The notes under the pieces: generated by a model
Told to the model about the DNA's origin: nothing
Database searches by the model: none
The model's input: the letters and a program-made list of their open reading frames with translations, nothing else
DNA from: JBKPHS01 sp046729975
Lineage (GTDB): Bacteria > Actinomycetota > Thermoleophilia > Solirubrobacterales > Thermoleophilaceae
DNA: 7,661 nucleotides
NCBI GenBank assembly: GCA_046729975.1
Contig: JBKPHS010000134.1
Coordinates: 1 to 7,661 of the forward strand
Direction: 5' to 3'
Translations under genes and position numbers: made by a program
Shown: positions 1 to 6,508 of the stretch, in pieces
How positions within the stretch are numbered: position 1 is the first letter of the stretch
Layout of the letters: each line of letters begins with the position of its first letter

Positions 1-365
1 GCCCACCAGAGCCCGATCGGTCCGCCCCAGTCCTGCGGCACGACGGTCGCGTCGCTCAGCTCGAGCGACTCGAGCAGCGCCTCCGTGCGCGCCGCGTGGC
101 GCGGGATTCGGTAGAGCTCGGGCTCGTCGGGCTTGTCGGAGCGGCCAAAGCCGAGGTGGTCGGGCACGATGGCCCGGTGGCCTTGCTCGACCAGCGGCGG
201 GATGAAGTGCCGGTAGAGGTAGCCCCAGGTCGGGTTGCCGTGAAGCAAGACGACGGGCCGGCCGTCGCGCGGGCCCTCGTCGACGTAGTGCAGGCGCCCG
301 TCGGGCGTCTCGAACCAGCGCGGCTCGTGGGGCCACGTGCCGCCGAACGTCCAGTCGTCCGCCAT
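1..365 (-). CDS. Haloalkane dehalogenase-like alpha/beta hydrolase, N-terminal 121 residues (cut by window edge)
   Basis: Only the N-terminal part is visible; the gene runs off the window at base 1 with no stop. Seen: after a short leader come a two-strand start (RWFETPDGRLHYVDEG, residues 16-31), the oxyanion-hole motif HGNPTW (42-47), PDHLGFGRSD (68-77) and the nucleophile elbow QDWGGPIG (111-118). In the haloalkane dehalogenase family the elbow Asp (here D112) is the nucleophile, and the following Trp (W113) with the Asn of HGN (N44) binds the halide. Epoxide hydrolases usually have HGFP instead, so a dehalogenase-type enzyme is the better reading, though many relatives have other or unknown substrates. 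The catalytic His and acid lie outside the window. It is presumably cytoplasmic, with no signal peptide. The ATG lies 10 nt after the purH stop in an AT-rich linker with no clear ribosome binding site, suggesting coupling to purH. Fold is certain, substrate is not. Confidence 0.86.
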   Translation of the reverse strand, partial: MADDWTFGGTWPHEPRWFETPDGRLHYVDEGPRDGRPVVLLHGNPTWGYLYRHFIPPLVEQGHRAIVPDHLGFGRSDKPDEPELYRIPRHAARTEALLESLELSDATVVPQDWGGPIGLWW

Positions 366-375
366 GCGATTAGTT

Positions 376-1965
376 CTAGTGCCGGAAGTGGCGGCGGCCG
401 GTGAAGACCATCGCGATCCCCGCCGCGTCGCAGGCGTCCACGACTTCCGGATCGCGCTGCGAGCCGCCCGGCTGGATGATCGCCTTGACGCCGGCGTCGA
501 TCGCCGCCCGGGGGCCGTCCGCGAACGGGAAGAAGGCGTCGGAGGCGAGCACCGAGCCGTCGAGCGGCTGGTTCGCCTTCTCGACGGCGATCCTGACCGA
601 GTCGACGCGGCTCATCTGGCCGGCGCCGATCCCGAGCGTCGCGAGGTCGCCGGCCAGGACGATCGCGTTCGAGCGCACGTGCTTGCAGACCCGCCACGCG
701 AACAGGAGGTCGCCCCACTGCTGCTCGGTGGGCTTGACGGCCGTGACGACGCTCATCTGCTCGCGGGTCTCGACGTCGGAGTCGCGGTCCTGCACGAGGA
801 TGCCGCCCCGCACGCGCCTGATGTCGTGCTCTCCGGCCGGGACCTTGCGGCGCTCCCGGTTCTCGAGGATTCGCACGTTCGGCTTGCGCTTGAGCACGTC
901 CAGCGCGCCGTTCTCGTAACCCGGCGCGAAGACCGCCTCCACGAAGATCGCCGCCAGCTTCTCCGCGAGCTCCGTGTCGACCGGCCGGTTGAAGCAGTAC
1001 ACGCCTCCGAACGCGCTCATCGGGTCCGTGGCCAGCGCGCGCTCGAAGGCCTCGCCGGCTGACATCGCGACGGCCGCGCCGCACGGGTTGTTGTGCTTGA
1101 TGATCGCCGCCGCCGGAAGTTCGAACTCCTCGACGAGCGCCCTGCCCGAGTCGAGGTCGAGCAGGTTGTTGAAGGAGAGCTCCCTGCCGTGGAGCTTCGC
1201 GACCATCGACAGCAGGTGGGTACGGGCGCCCGCCTGCGCGTAGTAGGCGGCGCTCTGGTGCGGGTTCTCGCCGTACGGCAGGTCGAGCACCTTCTCGTAC
1301 GCGCGCACGTAAACGCCCGGGAAGTCGTCCTCGTGCTCGGCGAACCAGCGCGAGATCGACGCGTCGTAGCGGGCGGTGTAGGAGAAGGCCTGCATCGCGA
1401 GCGCCTCCCGCGTCTGCGGGGAGAGCCGCCCGTCCGATTGGCGCAGCTCCTCCAGCACCGCGTCGTAGCTCTCCGGCTCGACGACGACAGCGGCGAACTC
1501 GTGGTTCTTCGCGGCGGCCCGGATGAGCGTCGGACCGCCGATGTCGATGTTCTCGACGACCTCCTCGTCGCTCGCATCGCGGTTGCCGGACACGCGCTCG
1601 AACGGGTAGAGGTTCACGCAGACGAGATCGATCGGCTCGATCCCCTGGTCGGCGAGGGTGCTCGCGTGCTCGGGGTTGGAACGCACGGCCAGCAGCCCGG
1701 CGTAGATCCTCGGGTTGAGCGTCTTGACGCGGCCGTCCAGGATCTCGGGGAAGCCTGTGTAGTCCTCGACCGAGCGCGCCTCGATCCCACCCTCGGCGAG
1801 CTCGCGGGCCGTGCCGCCGGTCGACACGATCTCGACGCCGAGCTCGCGCAGGCCGCGCGCGAAGTCCACCAGGCCGCGCTTGTCGGACACGGTCAGCAGT
1901 GCGCGCCTGACGCGCACCTCGGCCGCCTGGACGAGCCCGGCGGGACTCGGCTCAGTGGCCGGCAT
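376..1965 (-). CDS. purH: Bifunctional AICAR transformylase / IMP cyclohydrolase PurH
   Basis: Catalyses the last two steps to IMP: formylation of AICAR with 10-formyl-THF, then ring closure. It is a cytoplasmic enzyme, a dimer in known members. The 529 residues equal the usual family length. The N-terminal MGS-like cyclohydrolase domain (about 20-215) has SDKRG (27-31), STGGT (48-52), DGRVKTLNP (78-86) and NIDIGGP (139-145). The transformylase domain (about 220-529) has YGENPHQ (231-237), the catalytic Lys-His in KHNNPCG (290-296), DPMSAFGG (314-321), RSNAI (431-435), GAGQMSRVDS (447-456), SDAFFPFADG (475-484) and the typical ending with QPGGS and FTGRRHFRH. The ATG at 1965 is chosen because a strong GAGGAGG site lies just upstream and gives full family length. 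The frame stays open further upstream, but that extension is antisense-like noise within purN. It overlaps purN by 14 nt and is followed 10 nt later by the hydrolase gene. No key residue looks lost. Confidence 0.98.
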   Translation of the reverse strand: MPATEPSPAGLVQAAEVRVRRALLTVSDKRGLVDFARGLRELGVEIVSTGGTARELAEGGIEARSVEDYTGFPEILDGRVKTLNPRIYAGLLAVRSNPEHASTLADQGIEPIDLVCVNLYPFERVSGNRDASDEEVVENIDIGGPTLIRAAAKNHEFAAVVVEPESYDAVLEELRQSDGRLSPQTREALAMQAFSYTARYDASISRWFAEHEDDFPGVYVRAYEKVLDLPYGENPHQSAAYYAQAGARTHLLSMVAKLHGRELSFNNLLDLDSGRALVEEFELPAAAIIKHNNPCGAAVAMSAGEAFERALATDPMSAFGGVYCFNRPVDTELAEKLAAIFVEAVFAPGYENGALDVLKRKPNVRILENRERRKVPAGEHDIRRVRGGILVQDRDSDVETREQMSVVTAVKPTEQQWGDLLFAWRVCKHVRSNAIVLAGDLATLGIGAGQMSRVDSVRIAVEKANQPLDGSVLASDAFFPFADGPRAAIDAGVKAIIQPGGSQRDPEVVDACDAAGIAMVFTGRRHFRH

Positions 1966-2590
1966 CGACCTCCTCGCGCACGACGATGCGCCGCGGGTTG
2001 GACGGGTCCGCAGCCACCGCTCCGCGCGCCAGGAGCCGGACCGCGCGCGGAAGCAGCTCGTGCTCGATCTCATGGACCCTGTCCTCGATCGCCGCGATGT
2101 CGCGAGAATACGAAAGGGGCAGGTCGAACGCTTCCTGGAGGATGATCGGGCCGCTGTCGACCCCCTCGTCCACGAAGTGGACCGTCACGCCCATCACCTT
2201 GACACCGTGCTCGACCGCCTGCTCGATTGCCTGGATGCCGGGGAAGGCGGGCAAGAGCGACGGATGGACGTTGATCAGCCGGCCCTTGAAGCGGCGAACG
2301 AAGTCCGCGCCCAGCAACTCCATGAAGCCTGCCAGGACGACCAGCTGCACTTCGTGCGCCTCGAGCCAGTCGCCGAGTTCCCGGTCACGAGCCTCACGCG
2401 ACTCGTAGCCGGCGACCGCGAAGACGCCGGTCTCGACGCCGGCGCGGCGAGCGCGCTCGAGCCCGCGCGCGTCCGGGTTGCTCGAGCCGACGCAGGCCAC
2501 CTCGATACCGTCGCTCCCGTGGACGGAGTCGAGCAGCGCCTGGAGGTTCGTCCCCTCGCCGGAGACGAGGACGGCCACCCGGAAGGTCAC
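1952..2590 (-). CDS. purN: Phosphoribosylglycinamide formyltransferase PurN (GAR transformylase)
   Basis: Transfers a formyl group from 10-formyl-THF to GAR to give FGAR, step 3 of purine synthesis. The 212 residues match the usual PurN length. Seen: N-terminal Rossmann-like start with the phosphate loop SGEGTNLQ (10-17), SNPDARGLERA (37-47), LAGFMELLG (86-94), INVHPSLLP (106-114) carrying the catalytic N107 and H109, and HFVDEGVDSGPII (138-150) carrying the catalytic D145. These three residues are the known Asn-His-Asp set of the family. The start is GTG at 2590, immediately before the first beta strand. It overlaps the recQ stop as GTGA, and I see no Shine-Dalgarno site, so reinitiation after recQ translation is likely (inference). 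The 3' end overlaps purH by 14 nt. This is the folate-dependent enzyme, not the formate- and ATP-dependent PurT type, which is an ATP-grasp protein. Confidence 0.97.
   Translation of the reverse strand: MTFRVAVLVSGEGTNLQALLDSVHGSDGIEVACVGSSNPDARGLERARRAGVETGVFAVAGYESREARDRELGDWLEAHEVQLVVLAGFMELLGADFVRRFKGRLINVHPSLLPAFPGIQAIEQAVEHGVKVMGVTVHFVDEGVDSGPIILQEAFDLPLSYSRDIAAIEDRVHEIEHELLPRAVRLLARGAVAADPSNPRRIVVREEVDAGH
1969..1975 (-). promoter_or_regulatory. Shine-Dalgarno site of purH, inside the end of purN
   Basis: GAGGAGG on the minus strand lies 3 nt before the purH ATG (6 nt if the first GAGG is the pairing part). It is the clearest ribosome binding site in the window and decides the purH start. 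It is made from the purN codons for Glu-Glu-Val near its C-terminus, so these bases serve both as coding sequence and as the initiation signal of the next gene. Confidence 0.8.
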
Positions 2591-4371
2591 GCGGCTGCAA
2601 GCGGCTGTGACGGCACCTTGAGCTTAGGGTAGGCCCCGCGGCTGAGCGAGAGCCTCCTCGCCTCGATCAGCTCGTCGATGCGGGCGAGGATGTCGGCTCG
2701 CCGCATGTGGGACGAGCTGCCGTAGGCGGGCAGCCCGTCGTAGGAGTTCTGCTGGATCTTCTTGCTGCGCCCGCCGTGCAGGATGGCGGCGCAGGTCGTG
2801 CGCCCGACTGCCGGCCGCGCCTGGCGGGCGACGGCGATGATCGCGTCGTCGAGATCCTCGAAGTGGGCGCTCGCCACTGCGGCCGGAACCTCCGGCACCA
2901 GGCCGTCGTGGCAAACGTCGCAGCACGCTCCCGACGGCGCCGGCTCGGCCGGATCGCCGAAGTGGCCGAGTATCGCGCCGCGGCGGCAGCTCGATCCCTC
3001 CACGTAGGCCCAGATCTCTCGGTACTGGCGCCAGCGCGAGCGCTGCGCATCCGCCGCCGAGGCCCTGCAGAGACCGGCCGCACGGCCGTCGAAGTCGCGC
3101 TCCATGCGGCCCGCCACGCGATCGGGCGCCGATGGCGCCGGCCGGATGACTCCCGCGCGCGACAGGTGTCCGACGAGCGCTCGAAGCTGGTCGCCCTCGA
3201 TGCGGAGAGCGCGCTCGAGCTCCCCGGCGTCGACGTCGTAGCGCGCTTCCAGGTCGAGCTCCTGGCCGAGCCGCTCGGCCAGCCGGCGGGGCAGCGCCTC
3301 GTCCAGCTCGTCGCGCTTGATGAAGTGGACGTGGAGCGCCTTGTCGCGAGGCTCGGCGAGCAGCAGCGCCAGCGCGTGCTCGCCGTCCCGACCGGCCCGG
3401 CCGGCCTCCTGGTAGTACGCCTCGAGCGACGCCGGCACGCTCGCGTGCACGACGGTGCGGACGTTGGGCTTGTCCACGCCCATCCCGAATGCGTTCGTCG
3501 CGACCACGACCCGGATCTCGTCGGCGAGGAAGCGGCGCTGCACCGAGGCGCGTAACTCCCGCTCCAGCCCCGCGTGGTACGGCCTGGCCTTCTCCCCGAG
3601 CTCCTCCGTCAGTCGCGCGGCGATCTCCTCGGCGCCCGCGCGAGTGCCCGCGTAGACAATCGCCGGGAGGGCCGCGTCGCGGCGGAGCGCTTCGAGGAGC
3701 AGGCGGTCCTTCTCGTGCGGGGCGGGGCAGGCGACCGCGAACGACAGGTTGGAGCGGTCGAAGCCCGTGGAGACCCGCAGCGGCTCGCGCAGGCCGAGAC
3801 GGCGGGCGACGTCGGCCGCGACACGCGGCGTGGCGGTGGCTGTGGAGGCGACGATCGCATCGGCCGCGAGGTAGCGGGCGGCGTCGCCGAGGCGAAAGTA
3901 GTCCGGGCGGAAGTCGTGCCCCCACTGCGAGACGCAGTGGGCCTCGTCGACCACGAAGAGCCCGACGCGCGCGCGGGCGATGCGCTCGACGAAGCCGAGC
4001 GACGAGAAGCGCTCCGGGGCCACGTACAACAGCCGCAGCTCGCCCTCCTCCGCGCGCGCGAGTGCCTGCGCGTTGCCCGCCGCGCTCTGCTGGGCGTTGA
4101 CGAGCGCGACCCGCTCGCCGAGGCCGCGCGCAGCCAGCGCGTCGACCTGGTCCTGCATGAGCGCGACGAGCGGCGAGACGACGATCGCCAGGTCGTCGCG
4201 CAGCAGCGCGGGCAGCTGGTAGCAGAGCGACTTTCCCGAGCCCGTGGGCATGACGACCAGCACGTCGCGGCCCGCGAGCGCGGCCTCACATGCCTCGTGC
4301 TGGCCCGGGCGGAAGTCCCGGAAGCCGAAGTGCTCGTGGAGTGCGGTCTCGAGGTCCAAGGCGACGGCCAC
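2587..4371 (-). CDS. recQ: RecQ-family ATP-dependent DNA helicase
   Basis: A 594-residue superfamily 2 3'-5' helicase for recombination and repair. Motif 0 is FGFRDFRPGQ (15-24), Walker A is PTGSGKS (42-48), Ia is SPLVALMQDQV (66-76), and the Walker B plus aromatic-rich loop is DEAHCVSQWGHDFRPDY (142-158). Motif III is STATAT (176-181), V is ATNAFGMGVDKPNVR (291-305) and VI is QEAGRAGRDG (321-330). A stretch of about 130 residues then separates motif VI from the zinc-binding segment, longer than in E. coli RecQ. Candidate zinc ligands are C462 in CRRGAILGHFGD and C483, C484 and C487 in ACCDVC. A degenerate winged-helix RQC-like region follows (about 502-585, with GRSKKIQQ and LPAYG). There is no HRDC domain. 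The start is uncertain: GTG at 4371 is used, TTG at 4359 (590 residues) is as plausible, and neither has a strong Shine-Dalgarno site. The frame is open far upstream, but that part lies opposite the HAD gene. The stop overlaps the purN start by 4 nt. Confidence 0.95.
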   Translation of the reverse strand: MAVALDLETALHEHFGFRDFRPGQHEACEAALAGRDVLVVMPTGSGKSLCYQLPALLRDDLAIVVSPLVALMQDQVDALAARGLGERVALVNAQQSAAGNAQALARAEEGELRLLYVAPERFSSLGFVERIARARVGLFVVDEAHCVSQWGHDFRPDYFRLGDAARYLAADAIVASTATATPRVAADVARRLGLREPLRVSTGFDRSNLSFAVACPAPHEKDRLLLEALRRDAALPAIVYAGTRAGAEEIAARLTEELGEKARPYHAGLERELRASVQRRFLADEIRVVVATNAFGMGVDKPNVRTVVHASVPASLEAYYQEAGRAGRDGEHALALLLAEPRDKALHVHFIKRDELDEALPRRLAERLGQELDLEARYDVDAGELERALRIEGDQLRALVGHLSRAGVIRPAPSAPDRVAGRMERDFDGRAAGLCRASAADAQRSRWRQYREIWAYVEGSSCRRGAILGHFGDPAEPAPSGACCDVCHDGLVPEVPAAVASAHFEDLDDAIIAVARQARPAVGRTTCAAILHGGRSKKIQQNSYDGLPAYGSSSHMRRADILARIDELIEARRLSLSRGAYPKLKVPSQPLAAA

Positions 4372-4385
4372 CCTAACGGCGCGTC

Positions 4386-4408
4386 CGGCGGGCAAAGGTC
4401 GCCCGTCG
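4386..4408. repeat. Imperfect 8-bp inverted repeat in the divergent intergenic region
   Basis: The arms CGGCGGGC (4386-4393) and GCCCGTCG (4401-4408) are complementary over 8 bp, with one G-T mismatch pair, around a 7-nt spacer (aaaggtc). It could be an operator for a dimeric regulator or a small hairpin in the recQ leader. Short GC-rich inverted repeats arise easily by chance in DNA of this composition, so function is unproven. No T-run follows on either strand, so it is not a typical terminator. Confidence 0.3.
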
Positions 4409-4427
4409 CGGACTCGTCGCCCGCCCG

Positions 4428-4433
4428 TAACCT
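4428..4433 (+). promoter_or_regulatory. Candidate -10 box (TAACCT) for a leaderless HAD transcript
   Basis: TAACCT fits the actinobacterial TANNNT -10 pattern and ends 7 nt before the GTG start of the HAD gene. That spacing would place the transcription start on or next to the start codon. The HAD gene has no Shine-Dalgarno site, which agrees with leaderless expression. No good -35 hexamer is seen at the expected distance (gtcgcg at 4405-4410). Confidence 0.35.
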
Positions 4434-4440
4434 GCCGCAC

Positions 4441-5085
4441 GTGATCGACGCGGTGATTTTCGATCTCGACGGCGTGCTGCTCGACTCCGAGCAGGTCTGG
4501 AACGCGGCCAAGGAGGAGCTGACGCGCGAGGGCGGAGGGCGCTGGACCGAGCGTGCCCCGCGGGACATGATGGGCATGAGCTCGCCGGAGTGGTCGCGCT
4601 ACCTCCACGACGAGCTCGGCGTCGACATGGAACCGAACGAGATCTCGGCCGACGTCGTGCGCCGGCTCGAGCGCATCTACCGCGAGGAGCTGCCGCTGAG
4701 ACCGGGCGCGCACGAGGCGGTCGAGAGGGCGGCCGGGCGCTGGCCCGTCGGCCTCGCGTCGTCGTCGAACCGCGAGATCATCGATCTCTTCCTCGAGCTG
4801 ACCTGCCTCGGGCGCTACCTCCAGGCGACGGTGTCCTCGGAGGAGGTGAAGCGCGGCAAGCCTGACCCCGACGTCTACCTCGAGACGGCCCGCCGGCTCG
4901 GCGTCGAGCCGGCGCGCTGCGCAGCGATCGAGGACTCCGAGAACGGCATCCGCGCGGCCAAGGCCGCCGGCATGCGCACGATCGCGCTTCCGAACGAGAC
5001 GTATCCGCCGTCCCCGGAGGCGCTTGGCGAGGCCGACGTCGTGGTCGGATCGCTCGACGAGGCCGTCGGCGCCGTCAGCCCTTGA
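4441..5085 (+). CDS. HAD-superfamily phosphatase / phosphomutase (beta-phosphoglucomutase-like subfamily)
   Basis: A 214-residue cytoplasmic HAD hydrolase, the only plus-strand gene here. Motif I is FDLDGVLLDSE (7-17), with nucleophile D8 and acid/base D10 following a hydrophobic strand. A helical cap occupies about residues 17-85. Motif II is the Ser run in GLASSSN (104-110), motif III is the Lys in KRGKPDPDVY (137-146), and motif IV is EDSENGIRAAKAAGM (164-178) with D165 for Mg. This order and the alpha-helical cap after motif I fit the subfamily I group that includes beta-phosphoglucomutase, phosphoglycolate phosphatase and sugar-phosphate phosphatases. The sequence does not fix the substrate, so no gene symbol is given. 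GTG at 4441 is chosen because later starts would remove motif I, and upstream in-frame sequence lies within the region antisense to recQ. It diverges from recQ and meets purF tail-to-tail with an 11-bp overlap. A link to purine metabolism is suggested by position only. Confidence 0.92.
   Translation: MIDAVIFDLDGVLLDSEQVWNAAKEELTREGGGRWTERAPRDMMGMSSPEWSRYLHDELGVDMEPNEISADVVRRLERIYREELPLRPGAHEAVERAAGRWPVGLASSSNREIIDLFLELTCLGRYLQATVSSEEVKRGKPDPDVYLETARRLGVEPARCAAIEDSENGIRAAKAAGMRTIALPNETYPPSPEALGEADVVVGSLDEAVGAVSP
5075..5085. other. Convergent 3' overlap of the HAD gene and purF
   Basis: The HAD stop (TGA, 5083-5085) lies inside purF, and the purF stop (TGA on the minus strand, 5077-5075) lies inside the HAD gene. 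The last codons of the two genes therefore share 11 bp. There is no room for a conventional intergenic terminator, and transcripts from both sides must overlap unless termination occurs within coding sequence. Confidence 0.9.
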
Positions 5086-6508
5086 CGACCGCGAGCTCCT
5101 CGAGCGCGAACTTGCCGTTGGCGGAGTCGGTGCGCTCGAGCGGGTACTCGCCCGTGAAGCACGCGTCGCAATGGGTGGCGCGGTCCATGCCGATCGCCTC
5201 GTAGAGACCCTCGAGCGACAGGTAGGCGAGCGAGTCGCAGTCGAGCTCCCGGGCCACCTCCTCGACGCTGCGGCCGTGGGCGATCATCTCCTGCGTCGTC
5301 GACATGTCGATGCCGTAGTGGCAGGGGTGGCGGATCGGCGGCGCCGAGATGCGCATGTGCACCTCGCTCGCGCCGGCGTCGCGCAGCATGCGGACGATCT
5401 GGCGCGTGGTGTTGCCGCGCACGATCGAGTCGTCCACGACGACCACCCGCTGGCCGCCGACGATCTCGGGGAGCGGGTTGAACTTCATCCGCAGGCCGTG
5501 CTTGCGCAGCTCCTGGCCCGGCTGGATGAACGTCCGCGCGACGTAGCGGTTCTTGATCAGGCCGTCGTCCTTCGGGATCCCGGACGCCTGCGCGTAGCCG
5601 TTCGCGGCCGGGTTGCCCGAGTCCGGCACGGCGATCACGAGGTCCGCCTCGACGGGCGCCTCGCGCCAGAGGATCTCGCCCATCTTGCGTCGCGACACCT
5701 GCGTCAGCCTACCCTCGAGCTTGGAGTCGGGACGCGCGAAGTAGATGTGCTCGAAGACGCAGAACGCGCGCCGGGCGCCCTCGATCACCTGCCGCACCTC
5801 GAGGCCGCGGTCGGTGAGCGAGACCATCTCCCCCGGCTCGACCTCGCGCAGGAACTCCGCGCCGATGATGTCGAAGGCGCAGCTCTCGGAGGCGACGCAG
5901 TAGCGCTCGCCGATGCGCCCGAGCGCGAGTGGCCGCAGGCCCGCGCCGTCGCGGAAGGCGACGATCCGGTCGGGCGTCATGATCACCGTCGAGAAGGCGC
6001 CCTCGAGGCGCGGCATCACGTCGGCCACCGCGTCCTCGATCGCATCGGCCTCGTGCGTGGAGAGCAGCGCGGCGATGATCTCGGAGTCCGAGGTCGAGCG
6101 GAAGGTCACGCCCCGCTCGCGCATGGAGCTGTGCAGGGCGACCGCGTTGATGAGGTTGCCGTTGTGGGCGAGCGCGATCTCGCGCCTGTCGGAGCGGTAG
6201 ATCGGCTGCGCGTTGTCCCAGGCCGACGAGCCGGTCGTGGAGTAGCGCACGTGCCCGATCGCGAGCGAGCCGGTGAGCGCGCGCAGCTTCGGCTCGTCGA
6301 ACACCTGCGAGACCAGGCCGAGGTCGCGCAGGGTCATGATGTGGCCGTCCTCGCAGGTCGCTATGCCGGCGGACTCCTGCCCGCGGTGCTGGAGCGCGTA
6401 GAGCGCGAAGTAGGCGAGCCGGGCGACGTCGGACTCCGGCGCGTAGACGCCGAAGACGCCACATTCGTCGCGCGGCCCGTCACGGAACGAGATCGGCTCG
6501 GGCGTCAT
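5075..6508 (-). CDS. purF: Amidophosphoribosyltransferase PurF (glutamine PRPP amidotransferase)
   Basis: Catalyses the committed first step of purine synthesis, PRPP plus glutamine to phosphoribosylamine. The 477 residues are typical. The N-terminal Ntn glutaminase domain begins at C16 in ECGVFGVYAP; that Cys becomes the N-terminal nucleophile after a 15-residue propeptide is removed, as in the Bacillus-type enzyme. It continues with QHRGQESAGI (about 40-49), GHVRYSTTG (85-93) and HNGN (115-118). The phosphoribosyltransferase domain has VPDSGNPAA (294-302) and the PRPP loop VVVVDDSIVRGNTT (355-368). C250, C396, C447 and C450 (FCVFEH, PCHYG, CDAC) match the four [4Fe-4S] ligands of the Bacillus-type enzyme, so an oxygen-sensitive cluster is expected. 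The start is ATG at 6508, sharing one base with the purL stop (TGATG); GTG at 6511, one codon earlier, overlaps as GTGA and cannot be excluded. Family members are inhibited by purine nucleotides. The 3' end overlaps the convergent HAD gene. Confidence 0.98.
   Translation of the reverse strand: MTPEPISFRDGPRDECGVFGVYAPESDVARLAYFALYALQHRGQESAGIATCEDGHIMTLRDLGLVSQVFDEPKLRALTGSLAIGHVRYSTTGSSAWDNAQPIYRSDRREIALAHNGNLINAVALHSSMRERGVTFRSTSDSEIIAALLSTHEADAIEDAVADVMPRLEGAFSTVIMTPDRIVAFRDGAGLRPLALGRIGERYCVASESCAFDIIGAEFLREVEPGEMVSLTDRGLEVRQVIEGARRAFCVFEHIYFARPDSKLEGRLTQVSRRKMGEILWREAPVEADLVIAVPDSGNPAANGYAQASGIPKDDGLIKNRYVARTFIQPGQELRKHGLRMKFNPLPEIVGGQRVVVVDDSIVRGNTTRQIVRMLRDAGASEVHMRISAPPIRHPCHYGIDMSTTQEMIAHGRSVEEVARELDCDSLAYLSLEGLYEAIGMDRATHCDACFTGEYPLERTDSANGKFALEELAVVKG

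Larger units (their letters stand above)
4372..4440. promoter_or_regulatory. Divergent intergenic region between recQ and the HAD phosphatase gene
   Basis: This 69-bp stretch is the only gap longer than 10 bp in the window, so promoters for both the recQ-purN-purH-hydrolase unit and the HAD gene should lie in it or reach into the flanking 5' ends. I see no clear -35/-10 pair. On the minus strand TAGGGT (4375-4370) resembles a TANNNT -10 box. It overlaps the GTG at 4371, so if used it would favour the TTG start at 4359. The plus-strand -10 candidate and the inverted repeat are listed separately. That promoters lie here is inferred from gene orientation. Confidence 0.5.

Noticed and set aside
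366..375. AT-rich linker between purH and the hydrolase as a promoter or terminator
   Set aside because: Only 10 nt long with no hairpin, no T-run and no convincing -10/-35 pair.
1966..2073. Upstream start for purH at 2073
   Set aside because: It would add 36 Arg/Ser-rich residues lying within purN. The start at 1965 has a strong ribosome binding site and gives the exact usual length.
1093..2145. 350-residue plus-strand open frame opposite purH and purN
   Set aside because: Same high-GC antisense artefact; low-complexity composition and no motif, while the opposite strand encodes canonical PurH.
3574..4440. Upstream extension of the HAD gene frame into recQ
   Set aside because: HAD proteins of this type begin just before motif I (DLDG). 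The extension is antisense to the conserved RecQ helicase motifs.
4372..4713. Possible N-terminal extension of recQ to base 4713
   Set aside because: The frame is open, but the extra 114 residues lie opposite the HAD catalytic core, have no helicase-like sequence, and come before the usual RecQ start motif.
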